Assembly: GCF_021730445.1 (NCBI RefSeq)
Contig: NZ_JADNRM010000001.1
Span: 883,004-947,003 of the forward strand
Direction of reading: 5' to 3'
Origin: Phocaeicola faecalis
GTDB lineage: Bacteria > Bacteroidota > Bacteroidia > Bacteroidales > Bacteroidaceae
Length of the DNA stretch: 64,000 bases
Shown in pieces: positions 37,200 through 46,726 of this stretch. Made by a program: the position numbers and the translations under genes. The notes beneath the pieces are model-generated. The model did not search any database. It was not told where the DNA came from and saw only the letters and a program-made list of their open reading frames with translations. Each line of letters begins with the position of its first letter. Within the stretch, counting starts at the first letter, position 1.

Positions 37200-37565
37200 T
37201 TGAGGTACATAATAAACACCATAGACTACCGCCAGCTCTATGCACAAGCCATGCCATTGCTTTATCAGCAGTAACGTTACTGGCTGAATGATGAAGATGA
37301 GGCTGTTTTGCGTCAAAGCAACAGCAAATTCGAGCAAATTTCGCCTTTGGAGCATTTGTTCAATTGTAACTTTTTTTCTGCTACCGCTGATAAAGAGGGA
37401 GAATGGCTGACTGCCATGGAGATTTTCAATTACCTCCAAGAGAACACGCGTGACAAGCTGCCTATCAATAAGATAAATTGGTTCGGACATATTCTGCATA
37501 AGCTGAATGTACCCAAAAGAGCCAGTATCAGAGGTACTTTGTGCCATGTAGTCAAGTTGGAATAA
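37200..37565 (+). pseudogene. Remnant of a VirE/DUF3874-type protein, C-terminal end
   Basis: In one frame bases 37203-37565 read RYIINTIDYRQLYAQAMPLLYQQ, a TAA stop at 37272, then RYWLNDEDEAVLRQSNSKFEQISPLE, later EGEWLTAMEIFNYLQENTRDKLPINKINWFGHILHKL and VPKRASIRGTLCHVV. This order (IDYxQLYAQ, RYWxxxEE, ISPLE, AxEIFxYLQ) matches the C-terminal part of Bacteroidales DUF3874/VirE-like proteins as I remember them. The body of the gene is missing and the frame is interrupted, so it is a decayed relic. A start at the TTG 37308 is not credible. Confidence 0.55.
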
Positions 37566-37588
37566 TTTATTTTTCAAGATGAGAATGT

Positions 37589-37751
37589 GGGTGTGTTAAA
37601 ACGTGGATAATGCTGTCGTTTCGTTCGTAGGGGCGAGGTTCGCTCGCCCGAAAACAGTTTGCTTTGTGTCTTCAGGCTTTGTGTCTTCGGGCAGGCAAAC
37701 CCTGCCCCTACAGCTGACGATGGGATAGGTCGGTTTAGTTTGGACACACTC
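37589..37751 (+). repeat. MITE-like repeat, copy 1 (163 bp)
   Basis: The ends are imperfect inverted repeats (GGGTGTGTTAAAAC on the left; GTTTGGACACACTC on the right). The interior folds on itself: GTAGGGGCGAGGTT...CGCCCGAAAACA faces TGTCTTCGGGCAGG...CCCTGCCCCTAC. The same element lies in opposite orientation at 58301-58448. Copy 1 has an extra GTGTCTTCAGGCTTT duplication near its middle. It has no coding capacity. The rest of 37570-37957 holds only this element and the promoter of the next gene. Confidence 0.8.
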
Positions 37752-37878
37752 CCACTCATTTATGTTACCATCATCAATAGCACACTTATTATAAGCGAAT
37801 TATGCCACAAATGAGAGCATAATTACATCCAGCTTTATTGTGAGAAGAAAAATCCGAAACAAAAAGACAAAGGGTTTG

Positions 37879-37910
37879 TTTGTGAAAGTAATGAAAAGAA
37901 GTTATCTTTG
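37879..37910 (+). promoter_or_regulatory. Promoter of the truncated AAA-ATPase-like gene
   Basis: TTTG at 37879-37882 and TATCTTTG at 37903-37910 are 20 bases apart, a full match to the Bacteroides promoter layout, 47 bases before the ATG. Confidence 0.7.
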
Positions 37911-37957
37911 TCACTATCCATTTATAAAGGAATATTTCTTTAAAAAAGGAACAAATT

Positions 37958-38608
37958 ATGGAAGAATATATAGTGCCCAACAGAAAACGGTTGCCTTACG
38001 GCATGATGAACTTTGCTGTCATCCGCCGTGACGATTACTATTACGTAGACAAAACATCATTTATCCCCTTAATAGAACAATCGGACCGTTTTTTCTTCTT
38101 TATCCGTCCGCGCCGCTTCGGTAAAAACCTGACAATAAATATGTTGCAGCACTATTACGACATACGCACCAAGGACAGATTCGAGGAACTTTTCGGTGAT
38201 TTATATATCGGGAAGCATCCTACGCAGAATCGCAACAGCTATCTGGTGATTTATCTCAACTTCTCCGGCATCAACGGTGAGTTGTGCAACTACCGCGAAG
38301 GACTGGATGCGCATTGCAAAATCTGTTTCGACTATTTTTGCGATGTATATGCAGCGTATTTGCCGCAAGGCATCAAGGAAAAACTGGACGAGAAAGAGGG
38401 AGCCGTCAATCTGTTGGATTATCTTTATCATGAATGCGAACGTGCCGGTCAGAAAATTTATCTTTTCATCGACGAGTATGACCACTTTACCAACGCCATC
38501 CGCTATGCTGATACGGACAGCGTGAAGAAAGCTGTCGGCACCACCACTCTGCATAAGATTGTGGTGGTATATAGAGGAATGGAAATGCCGGTATGTGAAG
38601 AAATATAA
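37958..38608 (+). pseudogene. AAA-ATPase-like protein with internal deletion, 216 aa
   Basis: Residues 1-185 match the start of the AAA-ATPase-like / PD-(D/E)XK family common in Bacteroides (MEEYIVPNRKRLPYGMMNFAVIRRDDYYYVDKT, later IYLFIDEYDHFTNAI, the Walker B region). Full-length members have roughly 500-600 residues. Here the text jumps from AIRYADTDSVKKAVGT directly to LHKIVVVYRGMEMPVCEEI, which looks like the normal extreme C-terminus, so the middle, including most of the nuclease domain, is gone in frame. The P-loop reads RPRRFGKN, with Asn where Ser is usual. The product is probably inactive. Confidence 0.65.
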
Positions 38609-38627
38609 ACCTAAAATAGACAACCAC

Positions 38628-38888
38628 ATGAAAACAGTGAAATTATTTTATCAGGAAAGATGTCCGTTTTGCAAAAAGGCATTGCGCTACATCGAAGAGT
38701 TGAAAGAAGAATACCCTGAATTCCAACCGATAGAAATAGAAATGATAGAGGAAACACAACATCCTGATATAGCCGACCAATATGACTATTACTATGTTCC
38801 GACTTTTTATGTGGACGGAGTGAAAGTGCACGAAGCCGGAATCTTCAAAAACGAAATGGAAGCATTACTCCGCAAAGTAATCGAATAA
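38628..38888 (+). CDS. Thioredoxin/glutaredoxin-fold protein, 86 aa
   Basis: A small cytoplasmic thioredoxin-fold protein: KLFYQERCPFCKKALRYIEEL with the redox motif CPFC (residues 12-15), a cis-proline in YVPTFYVDG, and a C-terminal helix. The length and CPFC motif fit a glutaredoxin-like protein, though the usual glutaredoxin TVP and GG motifs are only partly matched. ATG 38628 is chosen because it starts the fold; an upstream ATG at 38559 overlaps the preceding gene. prmA begins 10 bases after the stop, so the two may be co-transcribed. Confidence 0.85.
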   Translation: MKTVKLFYQERCPFCKKALRYIEELKEEYPEFQPIEIEMIEETQHPDIADQYDYYYVPTFYVDGVKVHEAGIFKNEMEALLRKVIE

Positions 38889-38898
38889 ACAAAGACGT

Positions 38899-39744
38899 AT
38901 GAAATATTTTGAAGTTACATTCTATACCCATCCCTGCACGGAAACAATCAATGATGTAGTATCGGCATTGGCAGGAGATATCGGATTCGAGAGTTTTGTG
39001 GAATGTGAAGGCGGTGTACAGGCCTACATCCAGCAAACTCTGTTCAATAAAGAAGTACTGGAGGAAATGGTAGCGGAATTTCCCATTCCTGACGCAAAAG
39101 TGGAATATACTGTCAAAGAGGCTGAAGATAAAAACTGGAATGAAGAATGGGAAAAGAATTTCTTCCAACCTATCGTTATCGGTGACCGTTGCTGCATTCA
39201 CAGCACTTTCCACAAGGATACTCCGAAAACAGAGTACGAAATATTGATTAATCCCCAAATGGCTTTCGGAACGGGGCACCATGAAACGACAAGTTCCATC
39301 ATCAGCGAACTGCTGGATGCCGACTTAAAAGACAAGTCTGTACTGGATATGGGATGCGGCACCTCCATTCTTGCTATCCTGGCTTCCATGCGTGGCGCCA
39401 ATCCCGTTACTGCCATTGACATAGACGATTGGTGTGTAAACAATTCCAAAGACAATATTATTCTTAATCAGATTAATAATATTACGGTAGAATTGGGAGA
39501 TGCCTCCTTATTGAAGGGACGCAAACCTTTTGATGTCATTATCGCCAATATCAACCGCAATATATTATTGGCGGATATGCCTCAGTACGCTGCTTGCATG
39601 CATACCGGTTCCGAGCTTTACATGAGCGGATTCTATGTGCAGGACATTCCTGCCATCCGGGAAAAAGCGGAAAGTCTGGGAATGAAATTTATCCATCACA
39701 GGGAAAAGAACAATTGGGCTGCAGTGAAATTCATCATGCAATAA
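38899..39744 (+). CDS. prmA: Ribosomal protein L11 methyltransferase, 281 aa
   Basis: PrmA methylates lysines and the N-terminus of ribosomal protein L11 using S-adenosylmethionine. The N-terminal substrate-binding domain (1-100) is followed by the family motif NPQMAFGTGHHETTSSII. The SAM-binding motif is VLDMGCGTSILAILASMRGA, then TAIDIDDWCVNNSKDN, and the NPxY-like region FDVIIANINRNILL. All are intact and the length is usual. A bidirectional terminator separates it from the convergent SusD gene. Confidence 0.95.
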   Translation: MKYFEVTFYTHPCTETINDVVSALAGDIGFESFVECEGGVQAYIQQTLFNKEVLEEMVAEFPIPDAKVEYTVKEAEDKNWNEEWEKNFFQPIVIGDRCCIHSTFHKDTPKTEYEILINPQMAFGTGHHETTSSIISELLDADLKDKSVLDMGCGTSILAILASMRGANPVTAIDIDDWCVNNSKDNIILNQINNITVELGDASLLKGRKPFDVIIANINRNILLADMPQYAACMHTGSELYMSGFYVQDIPAIREKAESLGMKFIHHREKNNWAAVKFIMQ

Positions 39745-39763
39745 AAAGAGTCCCATACCAATT

Positions 39764-39812
39764 AAAAAAGCCGACTGAATCTTCCATCATTCAGCCGGCT
39801 TTCTTCTTTATA
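39764..39812. terminator. Bidirectional terminator between prmA and susD (first pair)
   Basis: AAAGCCGACTGAAT (39767-39780) pairs with ATTCAGCCGGCTTT (39789-39802) with one mismatch. A T-rich tail follows on the plus strand and a six-base A-run precedes on the left, giving a U-tract on the minus strand as well. Confidence 0.85.
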
Positions 39813-39848
39813 TAATTAATCCTATTGTATAAAAAGATTTATAGGATT

Positions 39849-41630
39849 TTAGTAACCCGGATTCTGGTCATTAGCCAAAAGCGGATTCAAGTCGATTGCA
39901 GTTTGAGGAATAGGTCTCAAGTGCATGCGAGAGCTCCAACTCATAGTAATAATATTATCACCATCAGGAGATGCAATCTCTACATTATTTATGTGCTTGT
40001 TCCAGTATTCATCACTATAACGATACATATCATCACTGCGGAAACCTTCTGCAGCCAACTCAATACGGCGTTCGTTTGCAATCAGTTCCAAACCGGCTTC
40101 CTTGCTTAAACCGGCAGGAACGTCGGGCATACCGCAACGGTCACGCAATTGGTTAAGTGCTGCTTGAGTCTGAGAGTCAAATCCTGTAGTCTGAGTATGA
40201 GCCTCGGCATATATCAACAAGATTTCTGCATAACGAATACAAGGATAGTCTCCTGTAGCTTGTCCTGCATTATTGGGGTCGTTCTCCAAAGCAACCATTT
40301 TACGGAAATTAAAACCTGTTTTAGATTCATTGTTACCGCCCTTAATCCATTCATAAGCAAAGTCCGTTCCACCATCTGTCTCATACCAACTCTTGAATGG
40401 GAACAGAATGGAAACATACATGCGGCTATCACGGTTACGGAATTCCTGCATATATTCGTAATCTTTCAACTTACCGTTGGCAGTTACATCCTTCACAAAT
40501 GCCAGGAACTTGGCTTCTCCGGCAGGAGGGGTATAAGCATCCAGATCGGCTTTTATTTTTGCATAAGCTGCAGCGCGTTCGTCTCTGGACGGAGTACTAG
40601 GTTCTTTTCCATCGACAGTCCAATAACTGTCCACCAGGTTTTGAGTCGGTGTCACAGACGACCATCCACCCAATTGGTTAGGACGCATACTTGTGTAACG
40701 GACCATATCCTGATAATCCCAGTTTGATGCTGTATATTGGCGAGTCATGATATATTCAGGATTGTCCGGATTACCGTTTTCCGTATGCCATAAAGACTCA
40801 TAACTAAACATACCTTTAATAAATTCGTCACGGTCAATGCCATATTTATCAAAATCAACATACAGCGCCATTTCATCCGCTTCCTTCTGCTGAGTTTCAG
40901 TCAACTGACTAATTTTAAACAGTGAAAAACCTCCATTATCCATGATTTCTTTTGCAGCCTGTTCAGCTATTGCATATTCTCCAAAATAAAGTGCAGCTCT
41001 TGCTTTCACCGCCAAAGCAGCATATTTGGTCATACGCCCTTTTTCATTAGGATATCCTCCGGCGTATTTAGCAGGCAATACGGCTGCTGCTTCTGTCAGT
41101 TCATCTAAAATAAATTTACGGATTACACTGACTTCATCACGAGGAACATTAGGAGCATCATAAGGCAATACTTCCGTAATCAAAGGCACTTTACCAAAAG
41201 TAATTGTCATTCCTAAATAAGTCCAGGCACGCATTGCACGCACTTCGGCAATAAAACGTTTCTTTAAATCTTCATCCATTACACAGTTTTCAACCTCTGC
41301 CAAAAAGTTGTTCTGCTTACGAATCGTCTCAAAATTCCAGCCCGAGTCATACAATGGACTAAAACCATCCTGAAGGAATGTCGGTCCTGATGACTCCCAG
41401 GAATACTGACAATATACATCTTCGGTATAAGAATCTCCATGAACATTACTGCCGGGAATCGAATTAGCATAAATAGCATTTAAATTATACCATGCGTCTT
41501 TTTCTGTTTTCCAGAAAGTTTCTGTAGCGATGTTGGAAGTAGGCTCCACATCCAAGTCGCAACTGCAGACAGTTGCTCCCAAAACAGTACAGAAGAAAAT
41601 ATTTTTGATTAATTTATTATATGTCTTCAT
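39849..41630 (-). CDS. SusD/RagB-like outer-membrane nutrient-binding lipoprotein, pair 1, 593 aa
   Basis: The lipoprotein signal ends in ATVCSC (Cys24), followed by DLDVEPTSN, a typical SusD start. The N-terminal TPR-like helices include NFLAEVENCVMDEDLKKRFIAEVRAMRAWTYL, the SusD hallmark with RAMRA. The C-terminal RagB/SusD domain has ALNQLRDRCGMPDV and ELIANERRIELAAEGFRSDDMYRY and ends LNPLLANDQNPGY. It covers the SusC barrel on the cell surface and captures a glycan or peptide ligand; the ligand cannot be read from sequence. It lies 12 bases downstream of susC of the same pair. Confidence 0.93.
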   Translation of the reverse strand: MKTYNKLIKNIFFCTVLGATVCSCDLDVEPTSNIATETFWKTEKDAWYNLNAIYANSIPGSNVHGDSYTEDVYCQYSWESSGPTFLQDGFSPLYDSGWNFETIRKQNNFLAEVENCVMDEDLKKRFIAEVRAMRAWTYLGMTITFGKVPLITEVLPYDAPNVPRDEVSVIRKFILDELTEAAAVLPAKYAGGYPNEKGRMTKYAALAVKARAALYFGEYAIAEQAAKEIMDNGGFSLFKISQLTETQQKEADEMALYVDFDKYGIDRDEFIKGMFSYESLWHTENGNPDNPEYIMTRQYTASNWDYQDMVRYTSMRPNQLGGWSSVTPTQNLVDSYWTVDGKEPSTPSRDERAAAYAKIKADLDAYTPPAGEAKFLAFVKDVTANGKLKDYEYMQEFRNRDSRMYVSILFPFKSWYETDGGTDFAYEWIKGGNNESKTGFNFRKMVALENDPNNAGQATGDYPCIRYAEILLIYAEAHTQTTGFDSQTQAALNQLRDRCGMPDVPAGLSKEAGLELIANERRIELAAEGFRSDDMYRYSDEYWNKHINNVEIASPDGDNIITMSWSSRMHLRPIPQTAIDLNPLLANDQNPGY

Positions 41631-41642
41631 TTTGTCTTTTTA

Positions 41643-44600
41643 TTAGAAAGTTAGATTTACACCAAATGATAGAGAAGCAGTGCCTCGTGTATTTCCACCA
41701 CGGCCTGAAGCTGTTTCAGGGTCAAAGTCTTCCATTCTGTGGTCGGCACGGATAGTAAACGGATTTTCTGCCGCTACATAAAGTTTCAGTGCTTCTACAC
41801 CCAAACTCTGTACTACATTCTTTTGGAACGTATATCCCAATGTGATATTCTTGATACGGAAATAGTCTGCATCAAACAACCAGAAATCCGAGAACTTATT
41901 ATTAAATGTAGAATGTGCACTGGTACGCGGGTAAATACGCGGATAAGCTGCATTCGGATTCGGATTTTCTACAGTCCAACGTTTCAAGTGATACTCACGG
42001 GGGCTGGCATAATCGGAGAACGCCCACGCCTGTTCCTGATAGAAACGAACTTTAGTACCGCTTACACCCTGACCGAACACACTCAGGTCAAATCCTTTGT
42101 ACTGCATACTCAAATTGATACCGTAAGTAATATCGGGAACGTCACAGCCGATATAGTCCCTATCCTTATCCGTCAATTTCTTATCACCGTCAAGGTCAAC
42201 ATATTTAATATCACCGGCATTGGGTTTTGAATTACCGTCTGTAATGTAATTACCGTTATCGATATCTTCCTGAGTAAGCAAGCCGTCTGAACGATAACCA
42301 TAGAATGTACCGATGGCATAACCTACCTTCTTAATCCATGGATCCTCAATCATCGGATCGTTCACGCCCAAATCCTTTACTTTATTCCAGTTTTTGGTAA
42401 TGTTACCACCGATAGAATAAGAAAAATCACCTATTCTATTATTATGCGTTATAGCAATTTCAATACCTTTGTTGCTAACCTTACCGATATTCTGAGAAAC
42501 TTTATACTTTGAAGGAATACCTATTTCAGCAGGGCTCGGATAAGACATCAAAATATCTTTGGTCTGCTTATCATAGTAGTCACCGGTAAAGCTCAATAAA
42601 CCATTAAAGATATCAAAGTCCACACCGATATTGGTAACAGTTACAGTTTCCCAGCCCAAACCTACGTTTGCCGGTTTTGCTTCAATGATACCATTCACAA
42701 CTGTATCTTCAAAGTTATAGTTGTCTCCCTGCTCATAAGTTGAGAAATAATCGTATTGACCTACGTTGTTGATATTACCCAACTGTCCCCAAGAAGCACG
42801 TACCTTCAAGTTGTTAATCCAATGAATATCTTTCATAAACTCCTCTTGGTTCACACGCCATCCGGCAGAAAATGAAGGGAAGATACCCCAACGATTATCT
42901 TTGTGGAAACGAGAAGAAGCATCCGCACGAAGATTAGCCTCAAACAGATAACGGTCTTTATAAGAATAATTGACACGTGCGAAATAAGACATCAACTTAT
43001 CTTCATTGGTACCACCTTCCGTATACATATCATTAGGAGCACTGGAACCGCCATTGATATCAGTCATCCCATTAGTCGGAAATTTCTTACGATAGGATTT
43101 TTGTTTCTGATACTGGTAATGTTCATAAGAGATACCTCCTAAGACACCAATACTGTGAATATCATTACTCCATGTATAGTTAGCTAAACCATTGTATGTC
43201 AAACGGCTGTTTTCCTGCCAGTCATAAGTCATTTTAGAGTCTGTAACATCGGTACCATTTAATTCTTTACCGGTAACAAAGTCCTTGATTTTAGGACGGT
43301 TAGCCTCATAGACTCTATATTTATAATCATACGCCTTATAAATCATTTCACCGGTTAACACCAATCCTTTTACCGGTTTGATATCTACAGCCAAGTTTAT
43401 CAATGTATTTTCAGACTTACTCTTATTCCATCCGCCTTCTTCCAATTGACGTAACGGATTGCGCTGCATATTCACTAAAGCAGCCGGCTTTCCACCTTCG
43501 TAACTACCCCATTCTCCATTACTCTGGCGAGCCACATAAGTAGAAGGAATAGTCAGCAAATTAACATAAGCGATACCACCGGTTTCTGTATCCGATGTAT
43601 TTTGGATATAATTGATATTCGAACGCCAAGACAGCCAATCGTTCACATCTGAAGAAAGATTTGATATCAAGTTATAACGATTAGAACTAGATCCCGGTGT
43701 AAACTTATCATCATACATATAACCTAATGAAGTATAATACTTCACTTTATTGCCACCACTGATGCTGACAGAATGTTTGGTCATCACCGCTTGGTCATCC
43801 AATACCAAATCATACCAATTTGTATTAGGATACATATCAGGGTCGCTACCGTCACGGAATTTCTGAATAGCTTCCTCTGTATAAGGAAGTGATGCCGTAT
43901 TGGGGTTTTCATTCAATGCCGCTTCGTTACTCAAACGGGCATACCATTCAGAGCCTAACACTTTCGGAGTATAAGTAGCAAACTTCAAGCTGACAGTTCC
44001 GTCATAGCTTACTTTCACTTTACCTTCCTTACCACCTTTAGTCTTCACCAATACTACACCGTATGCAGCACGCGAACCATAGATAGCTGATGAAGCCGCA
44101 TCTTTTAAGAATGAAATGCTTTCAATGGAATTCGGGTCCAAGCTGGAAAAGAAACCGGCATCTGCAATAGCTCCATCGACAACAAACAACGGAGCCGATG
44201 TACCCAAGTTACCGCGGCCGCGCATATTGATTGCTGGATCGGAACCCGGACGAGAGATGATGGTAACACCCGGAACCTGACCTTGAACTGTAGCCAACAG
44301 GTTAGTATTAGCGTGTGTTGTCAATTCTTCAGGGCCGACAGCAGTTACCGAACCGGTCAGGTTTACCTTCTTTTGCACGCCATAACCCACCACAACTACT
44401 TCATCCAAAGTCTTGCTGTCTTCTTTCAAGACAATGTCAAGCGCCTGACCATTAAACTTTATTTCTTGTGTGACATAGCCCACAAAAGAAATCACAAGAG
44501 TACTCCCCTTAGGTACTCCACTTAAGGTGAAATCACCATCGATACCGGTAATAGTACCATTAGTTGTACCTTTTACTACTACGGATGCGCCAATTACAGT

Positions 44601-44759
44601 TTCACCTGTGGCATCCTTTACAATTCCTTTACAGATTCCGGTCTGTTGTTCAATAGCATTTGAACTTGCCATTGCAGGAGCAGAAACAGCGTTCATGCTT
44701 CCTGTAGATGCAGCCATAAGGAATAGCAGCATACTGACCGACTTGACTCTCTTCAACAT
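41643..44759 (-). CDS. SusC/RagA-like TonB-dependent outer-membrane transporter, pair 1, 1038 aa
   Basis: After a signal peptide (about 1-25) comes a carboxypeptidase-D-regulatory-like domain (about 43-112: CKGIVKDATGETVIGASVVVKGTTNG), then the TonB-box-like EVVVVGYG (120-127), the plug (about 135-245, with SISFLKDAASSAIYGSRAAYGVVLVKTK) and a 22-stranded barrel ending in SLSFGVNLTF. The substrate is imported with energy from TonB. Its first 131 residues are nearly identical to those of the second SusC (12 differences), after which they diverge. A shared regulatory motif lies 44 bases upstream. Confidence 0.95.
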   Translation of the reverse strand: MLKRVKSVSMLLFLMAASTGSMNAVSAPAMASSNAIEQQTGICKGIVKDATGETVIGASVVVKGTTNGTITGIDGDFTLSGVPKGSTLVISFVGYVTQEIKFNGQALDIVLKEDSKTLDEVVVVGYGVQKKVNLTGSVTAVGPEELTTHANTNLLATVQGQVPGVTIISRPGSDPAINMRGRGNLGTSAPLFVVDGAIADAGFFSSLDPNSIESISFLKDAASSAIYGSRAAYGVVLVKTKGGKEGKVKVSYDGTVSLKFATYTPKVLGSEWYARLSNEAALNENPNTASLPYTEEAIQKFRDGSDPDMYPNTNWYDLVLDDQAVMTKHSVSISGGNKVKYYTSLGYMYDDKFTPGSSSNRYNLISNLSSDVNDWLSWRSNINYIQNTSDTETGGIAYVNLLTIPSTYVARQSNGEWGSYEGGKPAALVNMQRNPLRQLEEGGWNKSKSENTLINLAVDIKPVKGLVLTGEMIYKAYDYKYRVYEANRPKIKDFVTGKELNGTDVTDSKMTYDWQENSRLTYNGLANYTWSNDIHSIGVLGGISYEHYQYQKQKSYRKKFPTNGMTDINGGSSAPNDMYTEGGTNEDKLMSYFARVNYSYKDRYLFEANLRADASSRFHKDNRWGIFPSFSAGWRVNQEEFMKDIHWINNLKVRASWGQLGNINNVGQYDYFSTYEQGDNYNFEDTVVNGIIEAKPANVGLGWETVTVTNIGVDFDIFNGLLSFTGDYYDKQTKDILMSYPSPAEIGIPSKYKVSQNIGKVSNKGIEIAITHNNRIGDFSYSIGGNITKNWNKVKDLGVNDPMIEDPWIKKVGYAIGTFYGYRSDGLLTQEDIDNGNYITDGNSKPNAGDIKYVDLDGDKKLTDKDRDYIGCDVPDITYGINLSMQYKGFDLSVFGQGVSGTKVRFYQEQAWAFSDYASPREYHLKRWTVENPNPNAAYPRIYPRTSAHSTFNNKFSDFWLFDADYFRIKNITLGYTFQKNVVQSLGVEALKLYVAAENPFTIRADHRMEDFDPETASGRGGNTRGTASLSFGVNLTF

Positions 44760-45250
44760 AAAGTATTAATTTAAAGAATAATAAATAAGAACTATATACC
44801 ATAGTTCTTCTAGAATTATTCTCTAAACTACTTTACTGATAATCAAAACGATAGAAATAAATCCGACTTCATAAAAACGCCTCCATACGCTCTGTGGAGT
44901 CTATTTGGCCAAATATTTTCTACCTGCATCCTACTAGTTTATGTATTTAAACCGCTTAAATAAGGTGCTAATTCAGCTTTATTAGCAATATTCCGTGGAA
45001 ATACTCTTTTAAGGCCTCCTTATTATATATCATAACACTAGTATGAAGTTACTAAAATTCTACCCAATCAGTTATTACTGCTTTTTTTATCTGTTTTTCC
45101 ATCCCCGGTACTTTGATAATATCCCTTTTCCAGATATTCCAAAAGCAGAATAACCAATTGATTAGCAACTACTTATTTTGTTAATACAATATTAACTAAC
45201 ACACGTCTTTATTAAGATAATATTTTATATATTTTCCTTAAAACGGACAG
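44760..45250. other. 491-base intergenic region upstream of susC (pair 1)
   Basis: No gene is visible on either strand. It contains the susC regulatory motif (44803-44815), a weak -7-like TATTCTTT on the minus strand (44773-44780), and the 17-base segment TGATAATCAAAACGATA (44837-44853), which recurs in the palindrome before the FtsX permeases (61490-61506). The remainder is AT-rich, with short runs such as CTCCATACGCTCTGTGGAG. The end of the PD40 lipoprotein gene lies at its right boundary, without a strong terminator hairpin. Confidence 0.6.
44803..44815 (-). promoter_or_regulatory. Shared susC regulatory motif, copy 1
   Basis: The minus strand reads ATTCTAGAAGAACTAT across this site. The 13 bases AGTTCTTCTAGAA (plus strand) recur exactly before the second susC and, inverted, before the third. 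The site starts 44 bases before the start codon, near the -33 region. Confidence 0.7.
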
Positions 45251-46726
45251 TTAATTTTTTATTTTGGTCTGATGTATCGGTTGAGCTATTGTTTTCAACA
45301 ACTTTTTGCCAGTCCTTACAGGTGCCTTGATTAATTCCGGTAAGTTATAAGTATATGTAAAGGTATCATAAAAATCGGGATTCTTCTGAGGCAGCAGGAA
45401 AGGCTTGCCAAAATGTCCTGTTTCGGAATCAAAATACGCAAAAAACGGACGGGCCCACAAACCATCCAGACGTTTGCTACTGAAAACCAGCCATCGCCCC
45501 GTCGAAGACCAAGTATGAAAACTATCTACATTGTCACTATTCACTTCCGTGATATTCCGTACATCACCTGTAGCCAGGTCAAGCAGATACAAATCACTTT
45601 CAGGATGCCAGATGGAGAAATTACCGTAATCAGACTGAGTAAATACAAGGAACCTGCCATCCGGTGAAATTCTCGGAAAGGAAACGCTCTTATGGAGTGC
45701 CGACGCCTTATAGACACATTCCAATGTATGCAGTTTGGAATGCTCCGCATCAAAATGTATACGGTATAAATCATACCGGATGCTATCCAAAGGCATCCCT
45801 TGACGGTATCCTTCTGCACGACAGAAATAAATCTGCTTTCCATCCGGACTCCAGGTCGGAAAAGTCTCCATATACTGTTCACCATAAACCAACGAGTCGG
45901 TAAAAGCTTCGTGAGTCTGCACATCATAAACCATCAGGTCGGCAGCCAAATCAGACACCTCTATAGGTTTCCGTCCGGAAGAATGGAAAAACTGCTGTAT
46001 CTCATTGGCAGAAAAGGCAATATATTTACCGGAAGGATGCCAGGCGGGATAAGTGGCGCCATGCGTGTATTCCTCAGGTTTGGGATTAACCTTCTCAATC
46101 TCACCATTCAGGGAAATCAAAGTGCCTCCCTGTTTGCCGCGTACATGAACCATCATTGTATCGGGAGAGTTCCGGTTAAACGTATGGCAGTTAATACATT
46201 GCTTCCCAAAATCCCTGTTTTCCGCAATGGGAGTCTGCTCATACGTTGTCAGGTCACGCTGATAAATCCCCATCTCGTTCCAAAGCTCATATCCGGGATA
46301 AAGCAGACGATACGCCAAAAAAGGATCTATTTCATGAGCAGATATACTATTTTGAATATCGGCATAACGCATCCATCTGCCATGCTGTTTAACCGTGATT
46401 CTAAAATATATTTTTTTGCCGGCAGCTTTTTCCAGCAAGGCCTTCCACTTTTTTTCCGGTATGCGGACTACCGGTTCGTCATCCTGAATCAGCATGTAGC
46501 CGCTTTCTTCCCCACATCCTATTTCCGTCTGGAAAGCCTCCCCTTCCTCCTGGATTCTAAAGTTAGGAGGAGCGATATTCATAGGGAAAGTTACATCCGT
46601 ATAATCAGGATAAACCAATGGTAACCTATCACTCATGCTTTCTGCCTGATGATATTGTGTACATCCGGACAGAAAAACAAGTAATGTATAGTAAAGCAGA
46701 TTCTGTATTCTCATATAATTTTCCAT
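45251..46726 (-). CDS. Lipoprotein with CXXCH haem-type motif and PD40 beta-propeller, 491 aa
   Basis: The signal ends in the lipobox LSGC (Cys22). Residues 30-165 form an N-terminal domain. The motif CINCH (177-181), in FGKQCINCHTFNRNSPD, is the c-type haem-binding signature. Residues 220-450 contain at least four TolB/PD40 propeller blades: YPAWHPSGKYIAFSA, FPTWSPDGKQIYFCRA, FPRISPDGRFLVFTQ and FHTWSSTGRWLVFSSKR. Its ATG overlaps the stop of the membrane protein gene before it by one base, so both are translated together. It probably lies at the outer membrane; electron transfer or haem handling is inferred from CXXCH alone. Confidence 0.85.
   Translation of the reverse strand: MENYMRIQNLLYYTLLVFLSGCTQYHQAESMSDRLPLVYPDYTDVTFPMNIAPPNFRIQEEGEAFQTEIGCGEESGYMLIQDDEPVVRIPEKKWKALLEKAAGKKIYFRITVKQHGRWMRYADIQNSISAHEIDPFLAYRLLYPGYELWNEMGIYQRDLTTYEQTPIAENRDFGKQCINCHTFNRNSPDTMMVHVRGKQGGTLISLNGEIEKVNPKPEEYTHGATYPAWHPSGKYIAFSANEIQQFFHSSGRKPIEVSDLAADLMVYDVQTHEAFTDSLVYGEQYMETFPTWSPDGKQIYFCRAEGYRQGMPLDSIRYDLYRIHFDAEHSKLHTLECVYKASALHKSVSFPRISPDGRFLVFTQSDYGNFSIWHPESDLYLLDLATGDVRNITEVNSDNVDSFHTWSSTGRWLVFSSKRLDGLWARPFFAYFDSETGHFGKPFLLPQKNPDFYDTFTYTYNLPELIKAPVRTGKKLLKTIAQPIHQTKIKN

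Noticed and set aside
37050..37577. 175-codon frame on the minus strand upstream of the HU-type gene
   Set aside because: It is antisense to the VirE-like relic and passes through the palindrome array; no family-like sequence.
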